This document shows, in pieces, positions 9,417 to 18,908 of a stretch of DNA of 64,000 bases. The translations under genes were made by a program, and so were the position numbers. The DNA is taken from the NCBI RefSeq assembly GCF_003368325.1, contig NZ_CP031466.1, positions 1,302,001-1,366,000 on the forward strand. The letters are read 5' to 3'. Numbering within the stretch: the stretch's first letter is position 1; every line of letters starts with the position of its first letter. Source of the stretch: Paraburkholderia caffeinilytica (GTDB lineage: Bacteria > Pseudomonadota > Gammaproteobacteria > Burkholderiales > Burkholderiaceae). The notes under the pieces are model-generated. The model did not search any database. It was not told the DNA's origin and saw nothing but the letters and a program-made list of their open reading frames with translations.

Positions 9417-11225
9417 ATGGCCATTCACTTCTACCTCTCGTTGCGCCGATCGCTGATGGCAGGGACCATGGCGGCCGCTCTGGTCGCGATGGCGCTTGTC
9501 CTCGCTATTGTCGCCACGTTCAGTCAGATGTGCGCGGCGGCCGAACTGGACGACTCGTCCGCTGCAACCGCCAGCACGGAACCCGGCACGTCGCCGGCCA
9601 GCTCGGTGAACGTGCCGGGCTTGCCCGGCGCACCCGAGGCTCAGGCTGAGACGGCCGGCCAGGCCACCGATGCGAACGGCCAGCCAAGCAAGACGCCGCG
9701 CGCCAATCCATCGCGTATCGGTCATCCGCCGCGGGCTTCGGCGGCTGCCCAGAACGATGCGCAAGACAACCCGCAGCACGCCGCCAAACCCGACGCCGTG
9801 GCGATTCCCGTGCCGCCGGAAAGCGCTGCCGTGACGCAGCATTCGATCCGGCTCAACGGCCGCAAGATCGACTACACGGCGACCGCGGGCAACCTGCTGC
9901 TGCGTGACAGAACCGGCCAGGCGAATGCGAGCGTCTTCTATGTCGCCTACACGGTCGCCACCAAAGCGCCGTCGACGCGCCCCGTCACCTTCCTCTTCAA
10001 CGGCGGACCGGGTTCGGGCAGCGTGTTCCTGATGATCGGCTCCTTCGGACCGAAACGGGTACGCACGGCGAGTCCCGCGATTACACCGCCCGCACCGTAT
10101 GCGCTGGACGACAACCCCGACAGTCTGCTCGACACCACCGATCTGGTCTTTATCGATGCCGTCGGCGCGGGCCTGTCGAGGGTCGTCGGACACGGCACGG
10201 GGAAGGACTTCTGGGGTGTCGATAAAGACCTCGACGCGTTCTCGCAATTCATCGACCGCTATCTGACGATCAACCAGCGCTGGAATTCGCCGAAGTACCT
10301 GCTCGGCGAATCGTACGGCACCGCGCGTGCCGCGATGCTCGCGTATCAGCTTGGGCAAAACAATATCGCGCTGAATGGCGTGATCCTGATGTCGTCCGTA
10401 CTCGATTCATCCGCGTTCTCACCCGGCTTCGATTTCAAGAGCGAAAGCTACTTGCCGAGCTTCGCGGCCATCGCGTGGTACCACGACAAGATCGTGCCGA
10501 AACCGGCCAGCCTGCCGGCCTTTCTCGACGAGGCCCGCGCGTTCGCACGCGGGCCTTATGCGCAGGCACTCGCGCAAGGCGACGCGTTGCCCGACGCTGA
10601 GCGCGACGAGATCGCCGCACGTGTCGCGCAGTTCACCGGACTCGACGTCGACTACGTGAAGCGAAGCCGCCTGCGTCTCTATCCATCGCGCTTTCGCGAT
10701 CAATTGCTGCGCGATCAGTCACGCAGCATCGGCCGTTTCGATGCACGCTTCAAAGGACTCGAGTACGACGGCGTGTCCGAGCGTCCCGATTACGACGCCT
10801 CGGTGAGCAGCGTGGCGAGCGCTTTCGACGCGGCGCTTCACCAGCATCTTGGGGAAGACCTGCACTTCACGCCCGCTGACCGCTATCGCGTCTTCAACGA
10901 CGACGCGTTGACGCAGTGGGACTGGAAACACCGTGCGTGGTGGGGAGAACACTTGTCCGTGCCGTATGCGGCGGGCGATCTCGCCGAAGCGATGCGGCAG
11001 AATCCGCACCTGCGCGTGCTGTCGCTGAACGGCTATTTCGACCTTGCCACGCCGTTCTATGCGACCGAGTACGCGCTCGCGCATCTGGGCATCGATGCGC
11101 CGCTGCGCGCCAACGTGCACATCGCCTATTACCCGACCGGCCACATGATCTATCTCGACGATGCCGCGTTGCATGCGCTCAAGCGCGACCTGGCGAGCTT
11201 CTATGCGGCGGGCGCGAGTAGGTAG
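9417..11225 (+). CDS. S10 family serine carboxypeptidase, exported
   Basis: Protein of 602 residues with an N-terminal hydrophobic export segment (about residues 10-40), then a long Ala/Pro/Gln-rich linker (to about residue 135), then an alpha/beta-hydrolase carboxypeptidase domain. The S10 marks are the NGGPGSGSVFLM oxyanion region, the nucleophile in LLGESYGTARA, Asp in LNGYFDLATPF and His in YPTGHMIYLD, completing Ser-Asp-His. Bacterial S10 peptidases remove C-terminal residues at acidic pH in the periplasm. The start is chosen at 9417, which places the signal segment normally; an in-frame ATG at 9330 would add 29 residues. The linker is probably disordered. Confidence 0.87.
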   Translation: MAIHFYLSLRRSLMAGTMAAALVAMALVLAIVATFSQMCAAAELDDSSAATASTEPGTSPASSVNVPGLPGAPEAQAETAGQATDANGQPSKTPRANPSRIGHPPRASAAAQNDAQDNPQHAAKPDAVAIPVPPESAAVTQHSIRLNGRKIDYTATAGNLLLRDRTGQANASVFYVAYTVATKAPSTRPVTFLFNGGPGSGSVFLMIGSFGPKRVRTASPAITPPAPYALDDNPDSLLDTTDLVFIDAVGAGLSRVVGHGTGKDFWGVDKDLDAFSQFIDRYLTINQRWNSPKYLLGESYGTARAAMLAYQLGQNNIALNGVILMSSVLDSSAFSPGFDFKSESYLPSFAAIAWYHDKIVPKPASLPAFLDEARAFARGPYAQALAQGDALPDAERDEIAARVAQFTGLDVDYVKRSRLRLYPSRFRDQLLRDQSRSIGRFDARFKGLEYDGVSERPDYDASVSSVASAFDAALHQHLGEDLHFTPADRYRVFNDDALTQWDWKHRAWWGEHLSVPYAAGDLAEAMRQNPHLRVLSLNGYFDLATPFYATEYALAHLGIDAPLRANVHIAYYPTGHMIYLDDAALHALKRDLASFYAAGASR

Positions 11226-11356
11226 TCGGCGCGCTGGGGTGCGGCGTGCGGCATCTGGTGGTGTGGGTGGCCGCCTAAGAAATCGGGGCAACCACCCCGT
11301 CAACCGTGACTTTGCCTCCGGATCGGCCGTCCCCTCCACCGGTTTTGATATCATGA

Positions 11357-11372
11357 CTGTATAAACATACAG
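11357..11372 (+). promoter_or_regulatory. LexA (SOS) box
   Basis: CTGT-ATAAACAT-ACAG, a perfect CTGT-N8-ACAG LexA core with an AT-rich centre. It ends 5 bp before the GTG start of the nuclease gene. LexA uses this core in beta- and gamma-proteobacteria. Its position would block both promoter clearance and translation start, so it predicts DNA-damage induction of the two-gene operon. Confidence 0.8.
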
Positions 11373-11377
11373 GTTTC

Positions 11378-13318
11378 GTGAAAACCCCCGTGGCGACAGA
11401 TGCTCCGTCAGACATCCGCTCTGATGCCCTTTATTACCTGCTGAATTTCGAGCGTGCGTTGGCGTGGCTCGCCGAGCGTTACGCCGACTTGCTGGACGCG
11501 CACGAACACGGCTTCCTGCGTGATTTTTCCGCTTTGCCGCAGCCGTCGCGCACCTTGCTGGTTCGCATGCTGATGCGCAAGGGCGCGCTGTTCCGCGCCA
11601 GCCGTCTTTCTTACGGCGAGATCGGCTGCCCCGTCCAGGCAGTGGCGCCGCTGGCCGCGCTCGGCTGGGTCGATACCGAACCGGACCTGTCGCTCGACGA
11701 GCTGTTCGCGCTCACCACGCGTCCCGAGTTGCTGCAGATCTTTGCGGACGCCATCGCGTCGATCCCCGGCGCGAAGGGTTTGCGCAAACCTGAGCTGCTG
11801 GAAACGTTGAGGCCGTTTTACGAAGGCAACAGCGAAGGCGAGGAACAAGGCGCCACTGCGCGTCCATTGTCCGCATGGCACACGCAAACGGCCGACCGTG
11901 TCTTCCACGTCGCCATCGCGCCTCTTTGCGAACGTCTGCGCCTGATGTTCTTCGGCAATCTGCAACAGGACTGGTCGGAGTTCGTGCTTGCCGACCTCGG
12001 CGTGTTCCAGTACGAGAAGGTTGCGTTCGCGCCGTCGTCGCGTGCATTCCAGCAACGCGCGGACGTCGACGTCTATCTTGCGTTGCATGCGTGCCGCGAA
12101 GCGCTCGAATGGCTGCCCACGGATGACGCGGAGTCCGGGGCGATCGAGGCACTCGTTGCCGCGATCGGCGCGATCGAAACCTCGAACCCCTGGCTCGAAA
12201 CGCGTCGCGCGAAACTGCTGTTTCGTCTCGGCCAGCATTGCGAGCGTCGGCAGAACTGGCCCGCTGCGCTCGCTGTCTATGCGCGCTGCGCGTGGCCCGG
12301 CGCGCGTCATCGGCGCCTGCGTGTGCTTGAGCGCAGCGAACGATTCGACGAAGCCTTCACCCTCGCTTCACAAGCCGCTGCCGGACCTGAAAGCGAAGAG
12401 GAAGCGCAGCGCGTCGCGCGCATGTTGCCGCGTTTGCAGCGCAAGCGTGGCGAGCCGGTGGCGCGTGTGTCTGCCGCACGGCCGGTCGAGCGCAGCACGC
12501 TGGTGCTGCCGAGGCCGCACGCGCCGCAACCGGTCGAATACGTCGCGCGCGATTATTTGACTTGCGAGTCGGCGCCGGTTCATTACGTCGAAAACGCGCT
12601 GATCAACTCGCTGTTCGGCTTGCTGTGCTGGGAGCCGGTGTTCGCGGCGCTGCCCGGCGCGTTTTTCCATCCGTTCCAGCGGGGGCCGGCTGATCTGCAT
12701 GCGCCGGATTTTCACGCGCGCCGCGCCGGACAGTTTGCCGCGTGTCTCGCGCAACTCGAGAGCAGTGCCTATCGCGAGACGATTCAGCGGCATCTGCAAA
12801 GCAAGGCGGGTCTGCAATCGCCATTCGTATTCTGGGGCTTGCTGACGCCGGAACTGGTCGCGCTGGCGCTCGATTGCCTGCCTGCCGCGCATCTGAAACT
12901 ATGGTTCGAGCGTCTGCTGCGCGACATCCGCGGCAACCGCTCCGGCCTGCCGGATCTGATTCGTTTCTGGCCAGCCGAGCGTCGCTATGAACTGATCGAA
13001 GTGAAAGGCCCCGGCGATCGTCTGCAGGACAACCAGATCCGCTGGCTCGCGTACTGCGCGCAGCACGGCATGCCGGTGCGCGTGCTCGACGTGCGATGGG
13101 CCGATGACGACGTCGCCGCGTCCGGCATGGCGGCGGAAGCCGCGGCGGGGTTGACGGCTGAGGGCGCGGCTGAGGTCGCGGAAATGGGCGCGACAGCGGG
13201 CACGACCGAGGGCACAACCGAGGGCACAACCGAGGGCACAACCGAGGGCACAACAGCGGTTCCGAACGGATCGGCGGCCGAGGTCGTGACGGCGGTTCCG
13301 AAAGAGGCCGCAACATGA
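11378..13318 (+). CDS. FAN1-like VRR-NUC domain nuclease
   Basis: Protein of 646 residues with the layout of bacterial FAN1 homologues: an N-terminal SAP-like/helical part (YYLLNFERALAWLAERY; LRKPELLETLRPF), a helical repeat middle (about residues 180-380) and a C-terminal VRR-NUC domain. The PD-(D/E)XK site is visible as D526 (GLPDLI) and E541-V-K543 (ELIEVKGPGD). FAN1 cleaves 5' flaps and unhooks interstrand crosslinks. The first start after the SOS box is GTG 11378; GTG 11390 is the alternative. The last 80 or so residues form an Ala/Thr/Glu-rich tail containing EGTT repeats. The gene overlaps the helicase start (ATGA), so the two products are translationally coupled. Confidence 0.88.
   Translation: MKTPVATDAPSDIRSDALYYLLNFERALAWLAERYADLLDAHEHGFLRDFSALPQPSRTLLVRMLMRKGALFRASRLSYGEIGCPVQAVAPLAALGWVDTEPDLSLDELFALTTRPELLQIFADAIASIPGAKGLRKPELLETLRPFYEGNSEGEEQGATARPLSAWHTQTADRVFHVAIAPLCERLRLMFFGNLQQDWSEFVLADLGVFQYEKVAFAPSSRAFQQRADVDVYLALHACREALEWLPTDDAESGAIEALVAAIGAIETSNPWLETRRAKLLFRLGQHCERRQNWPAALAVYARCAWPGARHRRLRVLERSERFDEAFTLASQAAAGPESEEEAQRVARMLPRLQRKRGEPVARVSAARPVERSTLVLPRPHAPQPVEYVARDYLTCESAPVHYVENALINSLFGLLCWEPVFAALPGAFFHPFQRGPADLHAPDFHARRAGQFAACLAQLESSAYRETIQRHLQSKAGLQSPFVFWGLLTPELVALALDCLPAAHLKLWFERLLRDIRGNRSGLPDLIRFWPAERRYELIEVKGPGDRLQDNQIRWLAYCAQHGMPVRVLDVRWADDDVAASGMAAEAAAGLTAEGAAEVAEMGATAGTTEGTTEGTTEGTTEGTTAVPNGSAAEVVTAVPKEAAT
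13198..13257 (+). repeat. 12-bp tandem repeat, five units, inside the nuclease gene
   Basis: Units of GGGCACAACCGA (first and last units diverged), in frame, encoding repeats of Gly-Thr-Thr-Glu in the disordered tail. Because 12 is a multiple of three, copy-number change alters tail length without a frameshift. Confidence 0.9.
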
Positions 13319-15591
13319 CCTACGTGGTCGCCGTGCGGGCGATGTGCGAATTCACCGCGAGGCGCGGCGATCTGGATCTGCGCTTCACGCCCGCGCCCAC
13401 CTCGCTGGAAGGCATGGCCGGCCACGTGACTGTCGCCGGGCGTCGCGCGAGCGGCTACGAAACCGAGATTACGCTGACCGGCACGCATCGCGGCCTGACC
13501 GTGCGGGGCCGGGCCGACGGCTACGACGCGGCGTCGAACCGGCTGGAAGAGGTCAAGACCCATCGTGGCGCGCTTGAACGGATCCCCGCCAATCATCGCG
13601 CTCTGCATTGGGCGCAGGCGCTGGTGTACGGCCATCTGCTGTGCCGTGCCCGCGGGCTGGCCGAATTGACGGTCGCGCTGGTGTACTTCGATATCGGCAG
13701 CCAGAAGGAGACGTTGCTGACCGAAACGCACACGGCGCGCGAGTTGGAGATTTTCTTCGTCGAGCAATGCGAGCGCTTTCTCGATTGGGCGGTGCAGGAA
13801 GAGGCGCATCGCGCCGCGCGCAATGCCGCGCTCAGCGCCTTGCCATTTCCGCATGGCCGGTTTCGCAGCGGTCAGCGTGAACTGGCGGTGTCGGTGTATC
13901 GCGCGGCGCGTGACGGCAAGCCCTTGATGGCGCAGGCGCCGACCGGCATCGGCAAGACGCTGGCGACGATTTTTCCGCTGCTCAAGGCGTGTGCATCGGA
14001 CCAGATCGACCGCGTGTTCTTCCTCACCGCGAAGACGCCTGGCCGCGCGCTCGCCCTCGATGCGATCGAAACGCTCCATCGGAGCGCCGCGCCGTCCTCC
14101 GCGCGCTTGCCGTTGAGAACGCTGGAACTGGTTGCGCGCGACAAGTCCTGCGAGCATCCCGACAAGGCTTGCAATGGCGAGTCCTGTCCGCTTGCCCGCG
14201 GCTTCTACGACCGGCTGGACGCGGCCCGCAGCGCGGCGTTGGCCGGGCCGCGGCTCGACCGGGCGTCGGTGCGCGAAGCGGCGCTCCGGCACGACGTCTG
14301 CCCGTACTATCTCGCGCAGGAACTGGCGCGCTGGTGCGACGTGGTGGTCGGCGACTACAACTACTACTACGACAGCAGCGCGATGCTGTACGCGCTCACG
14401 CAGATCAATCAGTGGCGCGTCGGCGTGCTGGTCGACGAGGCGCACAACCTGCTCGACCGGGCGCGGCGCATGTACAGCGCGTCGCTCGATCAGGCGGCGT
14501 TCCGGCTCGCCCGCAAAACCGCGCCCGCGACGTTGAAGAGGCCGCTCGAACGGCTTCAGCGCGCATGGAACGGCGTCAAGCGCGCACAGACCGACACCTA
14601 TCAGGTCTATGCCGACGTCCCCGCCAACCTGCTCTCGGCCGCGCAGAATCTGATCGGCGCGGTGACGGATCAACTCGCCGAAGCACCGCTTTCAATCGAC
14701 GAAGCGTCGCTGCGGTTTTTCTTCGACGCCATGCATTTCGTCGCGCTGGCGGAGCAGTTCGGCGACCATTCGATTTTCGACATCACGCTTGCCGCGGATC
14801 GCACCGCCCCGCGCGGCAAAACGGGCGCCACGCTGTGCGTGCGCAACGTCATCCCGGCGCCATTCCTCGCGGGGCGCTACGCTGCCGCGCGCACAACGGT
14901 GATGTTTTCGGGCACGCTCAATCCGCATCATTTCTATCGCGACACGCTGGGTCTGCCGGAGCAGACCAACTGGCTCGACGTGGAAGGGCCGTTCCGCGCC
15001 GAACAATTGCAGGTGCGGGTGGCCGGCAACGTATCCACGCGCTGGCGCGATCGCGAGCGTTCGCTCGTGCCCATCGTCGACCTGATCGCGCGACAGTACG
15101 CCGGGCAACCGGGCAATTATCTCGGGTTCCTGAGCAGCTTCGAGTACCTGCAACAGGTGGTGGCGATGATGCGCGAGCGTCATCCGGCGCTCCCGGTGTG
15201 GGTGCAGGAACCGGGCATGGACGAGGCCGCGCGCGATGCGTTCCTCGCGCGCTTTCGCACCATGAACGAAGGTGTCGGCTTCGCGGTGCTGGGCGGCGCA
15301 TTCTCCGAGGGTGTCGATCTGGTCGGTCAGCAACTGATCGGCGCCTTCATCGCCACGCTCGGCCTGCCGCAGATGAACGACGTCAACGAGCAGATGCGCC
15401 GCACGATGGACGCGAAGTTCGGCAACGGCTACGACTACATGTATCTGTATCCGGGATTGCAGAAGGTCGTGCAGGCCGCAGGCCGTGTGATTCGCACGGA
15501 GCAGGATCAGGGCGTGGTGCATCTGATCGACGACCGCTACCGGCGGCCCGAAGTGCGACGTCTGTTGCCGCGCTGGTGGCAGGTGCAGTGA
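13315..15591 (+). CDS. XPD/DinG-like Fe-S helicase with N-terminal RecB/Cas4-type nuclease domain
   Basis: Protein of 758 residues. Residues 1-150 look like a PD-(D/E)XK nuclease: G65-x-x-D68, E79-V-K81 and Q101-x3-Y105, the GxxD, ExK and QxxxY set of RecB and Cas4. From about residue 175 a superfamily 2 helicase follows: Walker A APTGIGKT (208-215), four Fe-S cysteines C279, C286, C291 and C329, DEAH 374-377 and the late motif QAAGRVIR. This is the Rad3/XPD/DinG group, 5'-3' helicases that unwind forks and R-loops. It overlaps the FAN1-like gene by 4 bp and shares its SOS box, suggesting a joint nuclease-helicase repair complex. The RecB-like assignment rests on motif spacing. Confidence 0.87.
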   Translation: MTYVVAVRAMCEFTARRGDLDLRFTPAPTSLEGMAGHVTVAGRRASGYETEITLTGTHRGLTVRGRADGYDAASNRLEEVKTHRGALERIPANHRALHWAQALVYGHLLCRARGLAELTVALVYFDIGSQKETLLTETHTARELEIFFVEQCERFLDWAVQEEAHRAARNAALSALPFPHGRFRSGQRELAVSVYRAARDGKPLMAQAPTGIGKTLATIFPLLKACASDQIDRVFFLTAKTPGRALALDAIETLHRSAAPSSARLPLRTLELVARDKSCEHPDKACNGESCPLARGFYDRLDAARSAALAGPRLDRASVREAALRHDVCPYYLAQELARWCDVVVGDYNYYYDSSAMLYALTQINQWRVGVLVDEAHNLLDRARRMYSASLDQAAFRLARKTAPATLKRPLERLQRAWNGVKRAQTDTYQVYADVPANLLSAAQNLIGAVTDQLAEAPLSIDEASLRFFFDAMHFVALAEQFGDHSIFDITLAADRTAPRGKTGATLCVRNVIPAPFLAGRYAAARTTVMFSGTLNPHHFYRDTLGLPEQTNWLDVEGPFRAEQLQVRVAGNVSTRWRDRERSLVPIVDLIARQYAGQPGNYLGFLSSFEYLQQVVAMMRERHPALPVWVQEPGMDEAARDAFLARFRTMNEGVGFAVLGGAFSEGVDLVGQQLIGAFIATLGLPQMNDVNEQMRRTMDAKFGNGYDYMYLYPGLQKVVQAAGRVIRTEQDQGVVHLIDDRYRRPEVRRLLPRWWQVQ

Positions 15592-15664
15592 GCGGCGGCT
15601 TTGCTTCGCACGGGTGACGACTGCAGCGACAATAGCGTTGACAACAAGAACGACGGGAGCAGCC

Positions 15665-16153
15665 GTGCAGCGCATCGACTACCAGTTCTCGACCGTGTGG
15701 CGCCTCGATGCGCCGTTGCAGGCCGTCTGGACGGTCATCCACGATTCGGCGCGCTGGCCCGAATGGTGGAAGAACGTCGAACGGGTTGCGCAACTCGAAG
15801 CGGGCGACGCCGACGGCGTAGGCGCCGTGCAGCGTTATACATGGAAGGGACTGCTGCCGTACCGGCTGGTGTTCGACATGCGGATCACGCGCATCGAGCC
15901 GCTTGTCGCGCTGGACGGCGACGCGAGCGGCGATCTCGAAGGCAGCGGGCACTGGCGCTTTTCCACCGATGAGGCCGCTCACACCGTGGTCCGCTACGAC
16001 TGGCGCGTGCGGACGAACCGCGCGTGGATGAATGCGCTGGCGCCCGTCCTGCGGCCATTTTTCCAGTGGAACCACGACGTGGTGATGCGCGAGGGAGGCC
16101 TTGCGCTGGCGCGGCGGCTCGACGCGCGGCTGATCGAAATCGATCGCGGCTAA
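15665..16153 (+). CDS. SRPBCC-family lipid/polyketide-binding protein
   Basis: Protein of 162 residues with a START/Bet v1-like fold (SRPBCC), which forms a hydrophobic ligand pocket. It shows WRLDAPLQAVWTVIHDSARWPEWWKNV at the N-terminus (the usual first strand and helix with the paired Trp residues) and ends in a long amphipathic helix. The GTG start at 15665 has GGGAG upstream; a GTG at 15614 would add 17 residues without a ribosome binding site. It lies 73 bp after the helicase and converges on the MscS gene. The ligand is unknown. Confidence 0.75.
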   Translation: MQRIDYQFSTVWRLDAPLQAVWTVIHDSARWPEWWKNVERVAQLEAGDADGVGAVQRYTWKGLLPYRLVFDMRITRIEPLVALDGDASGDLEGSGHWRFSTDEAAHTVVRYDWRVRTNRAWMNALAPVLRPFFQWNHDVVMREGGLALARRLDARLIEIDRG

Positions 16154-16178
16154 CGCTGCCGTTAGCCGGTGCCGCACT

Positions 16179-18908
16179 TCACGCATGCGGAGAAGCAGAA
16201 CCGGGATTGGCGGGTGTTCCTGCGGGCGCTTCAGGCTTGGGCTCGACAGGCGGCTGGCCTTTCGGCGGCGCGTCCGGCGCCGCAGCCTCGGCTGTGGTGT
16301 CGGCGGACTCGGCGTCGTTGCGTGCCGCGTTTCCGCGCCTGTCATCGGCGGACGGCGCCGCGTCATTGCCCGCGTTGCCCGCCGACGGCGTGCCGGACGG
16401 TAACGCGCTCTCCGGGTCCCACGTCAGCAAATGCCGCTGCGGGTTCGCGATTTCGATGCCGCGCGCGCTGAACTGGTCGAGAATGCGCCGGTTGAATTCG
16501 CGCTGCACCCCCCAGCGCGCGGTGTCGCGGCATTGAATCTGGCCGGCCAGGGTCACCGCCGAGCCATCCACCCCATCCACGCCCCAGAAGCTGAAGTCGG
16601 ACAGGATGCCGTCCTTGAACTTCTCGTCCTCGCGCAGCGCGGCGCCGATTTCCTTGAGCGTGTCGATCGCCAGATCGACGTCCTCGCCGAACACGATATT
16701 GACCTTCACCGCCGCATTGCCGAGTCCGCGATTGGTGTTGTTCACGGTCGTGACCGAACTGAACGGCACGGTGTACAGCGAGCCGTCGCTGCCGCGCAGG
16801 CGGACGGTGCGGATCGACAGATATTCAACCGTGCCGGATACGCCCGCGAGCGTGACCCAGTCGCCGACCTGCATGGCGTTTTCCATCAACAGGAACATGC
16901 CGGTGATGAAATCCTGCACCAGTTTTTGCGAGCCGAAACCGAGCGCCACGCCGAAAATACTCGCGCCCGCCAGCAGCGGCCCGATGTTCACGCCGAGTTC
17001 GCTCAGGCCGGTGAGCACGACCACCAGCGCGATCACGCAAAAGAGCGCGCTGCGCAGCATCGGCAGCAGGGTGCGCAGACGGGCGGCACGCACGAGGTCG
17101 CCGCTGGTGGTCCAGCGGTTCAGCCGCCGCTCGATCGCCACGTTGGCGCTTTCCCACACCACCAGTGCGATCGCCGCGGCGACACCGATCGTCACCAGCG
17201 CCGAAGCCAGCCGATGGCCGATCGACCCGGCCCGGAACAGTTCGCCCATGTCGACGCCCCATACCTGCAGCAGCGCGAGCGTAGTGACAATGCCGATGAT
17301 CCACGCGACGACCCGCCGCAACAGCGGGTAATAGCGGTAGGCGTGCTCTTGCACGAGCGACTTCTCCGCGTCGCCCTGCACATTGAATAGCCGCGCCATG
17401 GCGCCGAAAATCACGATCGCGACGACCCGCGCGCCCACCAGGATCGCCAGCGTCACGCCGCCGAGATGCAGCAGGGTCCGATAGCCGTTCTGCACGTCGA
17501 GCGCCCAGATGAACCACAGCGCCATCACCACGAACGCCGCGAACCAGGCCCACGCATCGGCGAGCGCGTTGCCGAACATTTCCAGCGATTCGCTCGCTGC
17601 GAAGCGTTTGCGGATCAATTCGCCGACCGGCTGCCTGCATTTCAGGATCAGAATCGAGGTCATGATGTGGCCGGCGAGCGCGACCACTTTCATCAGCGCG
17701 AGATGCGCCGCGTCGTTCAGGCCGAGCGACTGCGCGATCTCCGCGAGCGCCGAACCGGCGCCGACCACGGCGACGATCCGCACCATCCAGCGCTGCACGA
17801 AACCGGCCCACGCATCGCTCATGCGCAACAGACGCAGGCGGGGCGCGGTGGGCTGCAGGAAGAACCCGCTGACTATCACAATCAGGCGGCACAGCACGTA
17901 GATGTCGATCAGCGAATCGAGCGCGCGGTCTTGTGGCGTGCCGTCTTCGGTGAAGATCGACATCAGCGCGCTCGCCGCGCCGATGAACACCGCGAGCGGC
18001 ACCAGGCGGAGCAGCATCGTCAGGAGCGCGCGCGGCAGGCGCTGCAGCAGCGTCAAGTGATGCACGGCCTTCTGCTGGCCTTTGGGCTCGGTGGCGGTGC
18101 TGGTGGCTGTGCCGGTGGTGGTACCGGCGGAGGGCGTGGGCGCTGTTGCGGTCGCGCTGGGCTTTGCCGCCTGTGCCGTTGCATCGGGAGACGCGGGAGA
18201 AGCCGGCAGCGGGGGCAACGGCGGCTCGGCATTCAGCGCGGCATTCAGCGCGGCATTCGGTGCGTCGGCCGCTTGCGGACGGACGTCGACGGGCAGGTCG
18301 GCGGGCGGCGCAGCGTCGTCGTCGCCACGTCCGCGGCGCGCGGCGAGGGCCGTATACGCGCGACGCAACAGGCGGCGCGCGAGCCATTCGAGCGCGAGCG
18401 CGGGCAGCAGTGCCGCCAGCAGCGACCAGGCGACCTGGCCGAGCACGCTGCGCGCTTGCGGATTGGTCGACTGCCAGTGCCACCAGGCACGCACCGAAGC
18501 GACGTCGAGCAGCGCGGCGGCCGAACCGCGCAATGACTTGCCGAGATGCACGGCCCAATGCGCGCCCTGGCGCGCCAGTTGCGAGGCGAGGCCATTGGAC
18601 TGGAAGGCGGCAGGGACGAGCGCGGCGGTGTTGCTGGCCGCGGCGGGTGCCGACGCGGCCGCGGCCGCCGAGGCAGGCGGAGCGCTGAGCGCGCCCGCTG
18701 CGGCGATCGCCGCCAGCGTATCGCTGACTTGCGCGCGGCGTGTCGGGTCGTTGAGGACGCTGAGGGCCTGGCGGGCCTGTTCGGGCGTCAGGGTCAGCGC
18801 CGCGCCCGATGCCGCGGAGGCGGCGGCGGGTTGCGCCACGGCGGCAAAGACCGGCGAGGCGCTCAGGAGGAGAAAAATGACAATCCGGGCGTGAAGTTGT
18901 TTGCGCAT
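16179..18908 (-). CDS. Large mechanosensitive channel of the MscS family
   Basis: Inner-membrane channel of 909 residues that opens under membrane tension to release solutes. A signal peptide (about residues 1-24) is followed by an Ala-rich periplasmic region, about ten membrane segments and the MscS pore domain. The pore helix and beta domain signature is GASIFGVALGFGSQKLVQDF, then MENAMQVGDWVTLAGVSGTV. The size and layout resemble the YbiO (MscM-type) branch rather than small MscS. Two low-complexity tracts stand out: an Ala/Pro/Thr-rich loop near residues 220-280 and a C-terminal tail of about 80 residues rich in Ala, Pro, Asn and Asp. No strong ribosome binding site precedes the ATG at 18908. 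Confidence 0.88.
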   Translation of the reverse strand: MRKQLHARIVIFLLLSASPVFAAVAQPAAASAASGAALTLTPEQARQALSVLNDPTRRAQVSDTLAAIAAAGALSAPPASAAAAASAPAAASNTAALVPAAFQSNGLASQLARQGAHWAVHLGKSLRGSAAALLDVASVRAWWHWQSTNPQARSVLGQVAWSLLAALLPALALEWLARRLLRRAYTALAARRGRGDDDAAPPADLPVDVRPQAADAPNAALNAALNAEPPLPPLPASPASPDATAQAAKPSATATAPTPSAGTTTGTATSTATEPKGQQKAVHHLTLLQRLPRALLTMLLRLVPLAVFIGAASALMSIFTEDGTPQDRALDSLIDIYVLCRLIVIVSGFFLQPTAPRLRLLRMSDAWAGFVQRWMVRIVAVVGAGSALAEIAQSLGLNDAAHLALMKVVALAGHIMTSILILKCRQPVGELIRKRFAASESLEMFGNALADAWAWFAAFVVMALWFIWALDVQNGYRTLLHLGGVTLAILVGARVVAIVIFGAMARLFNVQGDAEKSLVQEHAYRYYPLLRRVVAWIIGIVTTLALLQVWGVDMGELFRAGSIGHRLASALVTIGVAAAIALVVWESANVAIERRLNRWTTSGDLVRAARLRTLLPMLRSALFCVIALVVVLTGLSELGVNIGPLLAGASIFGVALGFGSQKLVQDFITGMFLLMENAMQVGDWVTLAGVSGTVEYLSIRTVRLRGSDGSLYTVPFSSVTTVNNTNRGLGNAAVKVNIVFGEDVDLAIDTLKEIGAALREDEKFKDGILSDFSFWGVDGVDGSAVTLAGQIQCRDTARWGVQREFNRRILDQFSARGIEIANPQRHLLTWDPESALPSGTPSAGNAGNDAAPSADDRRGNAARNDAESADTTAEAAAPDAPPKGQPPVEPKPEAPAGTPANPGSASPHA

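Noticed and set aside
13315..13800. Cas4 gene of a CRISPR system
   Set aside because: The Cas4-like nuclease motifs are the N-terminal domain of a helicase; no other cas gene or array is present.
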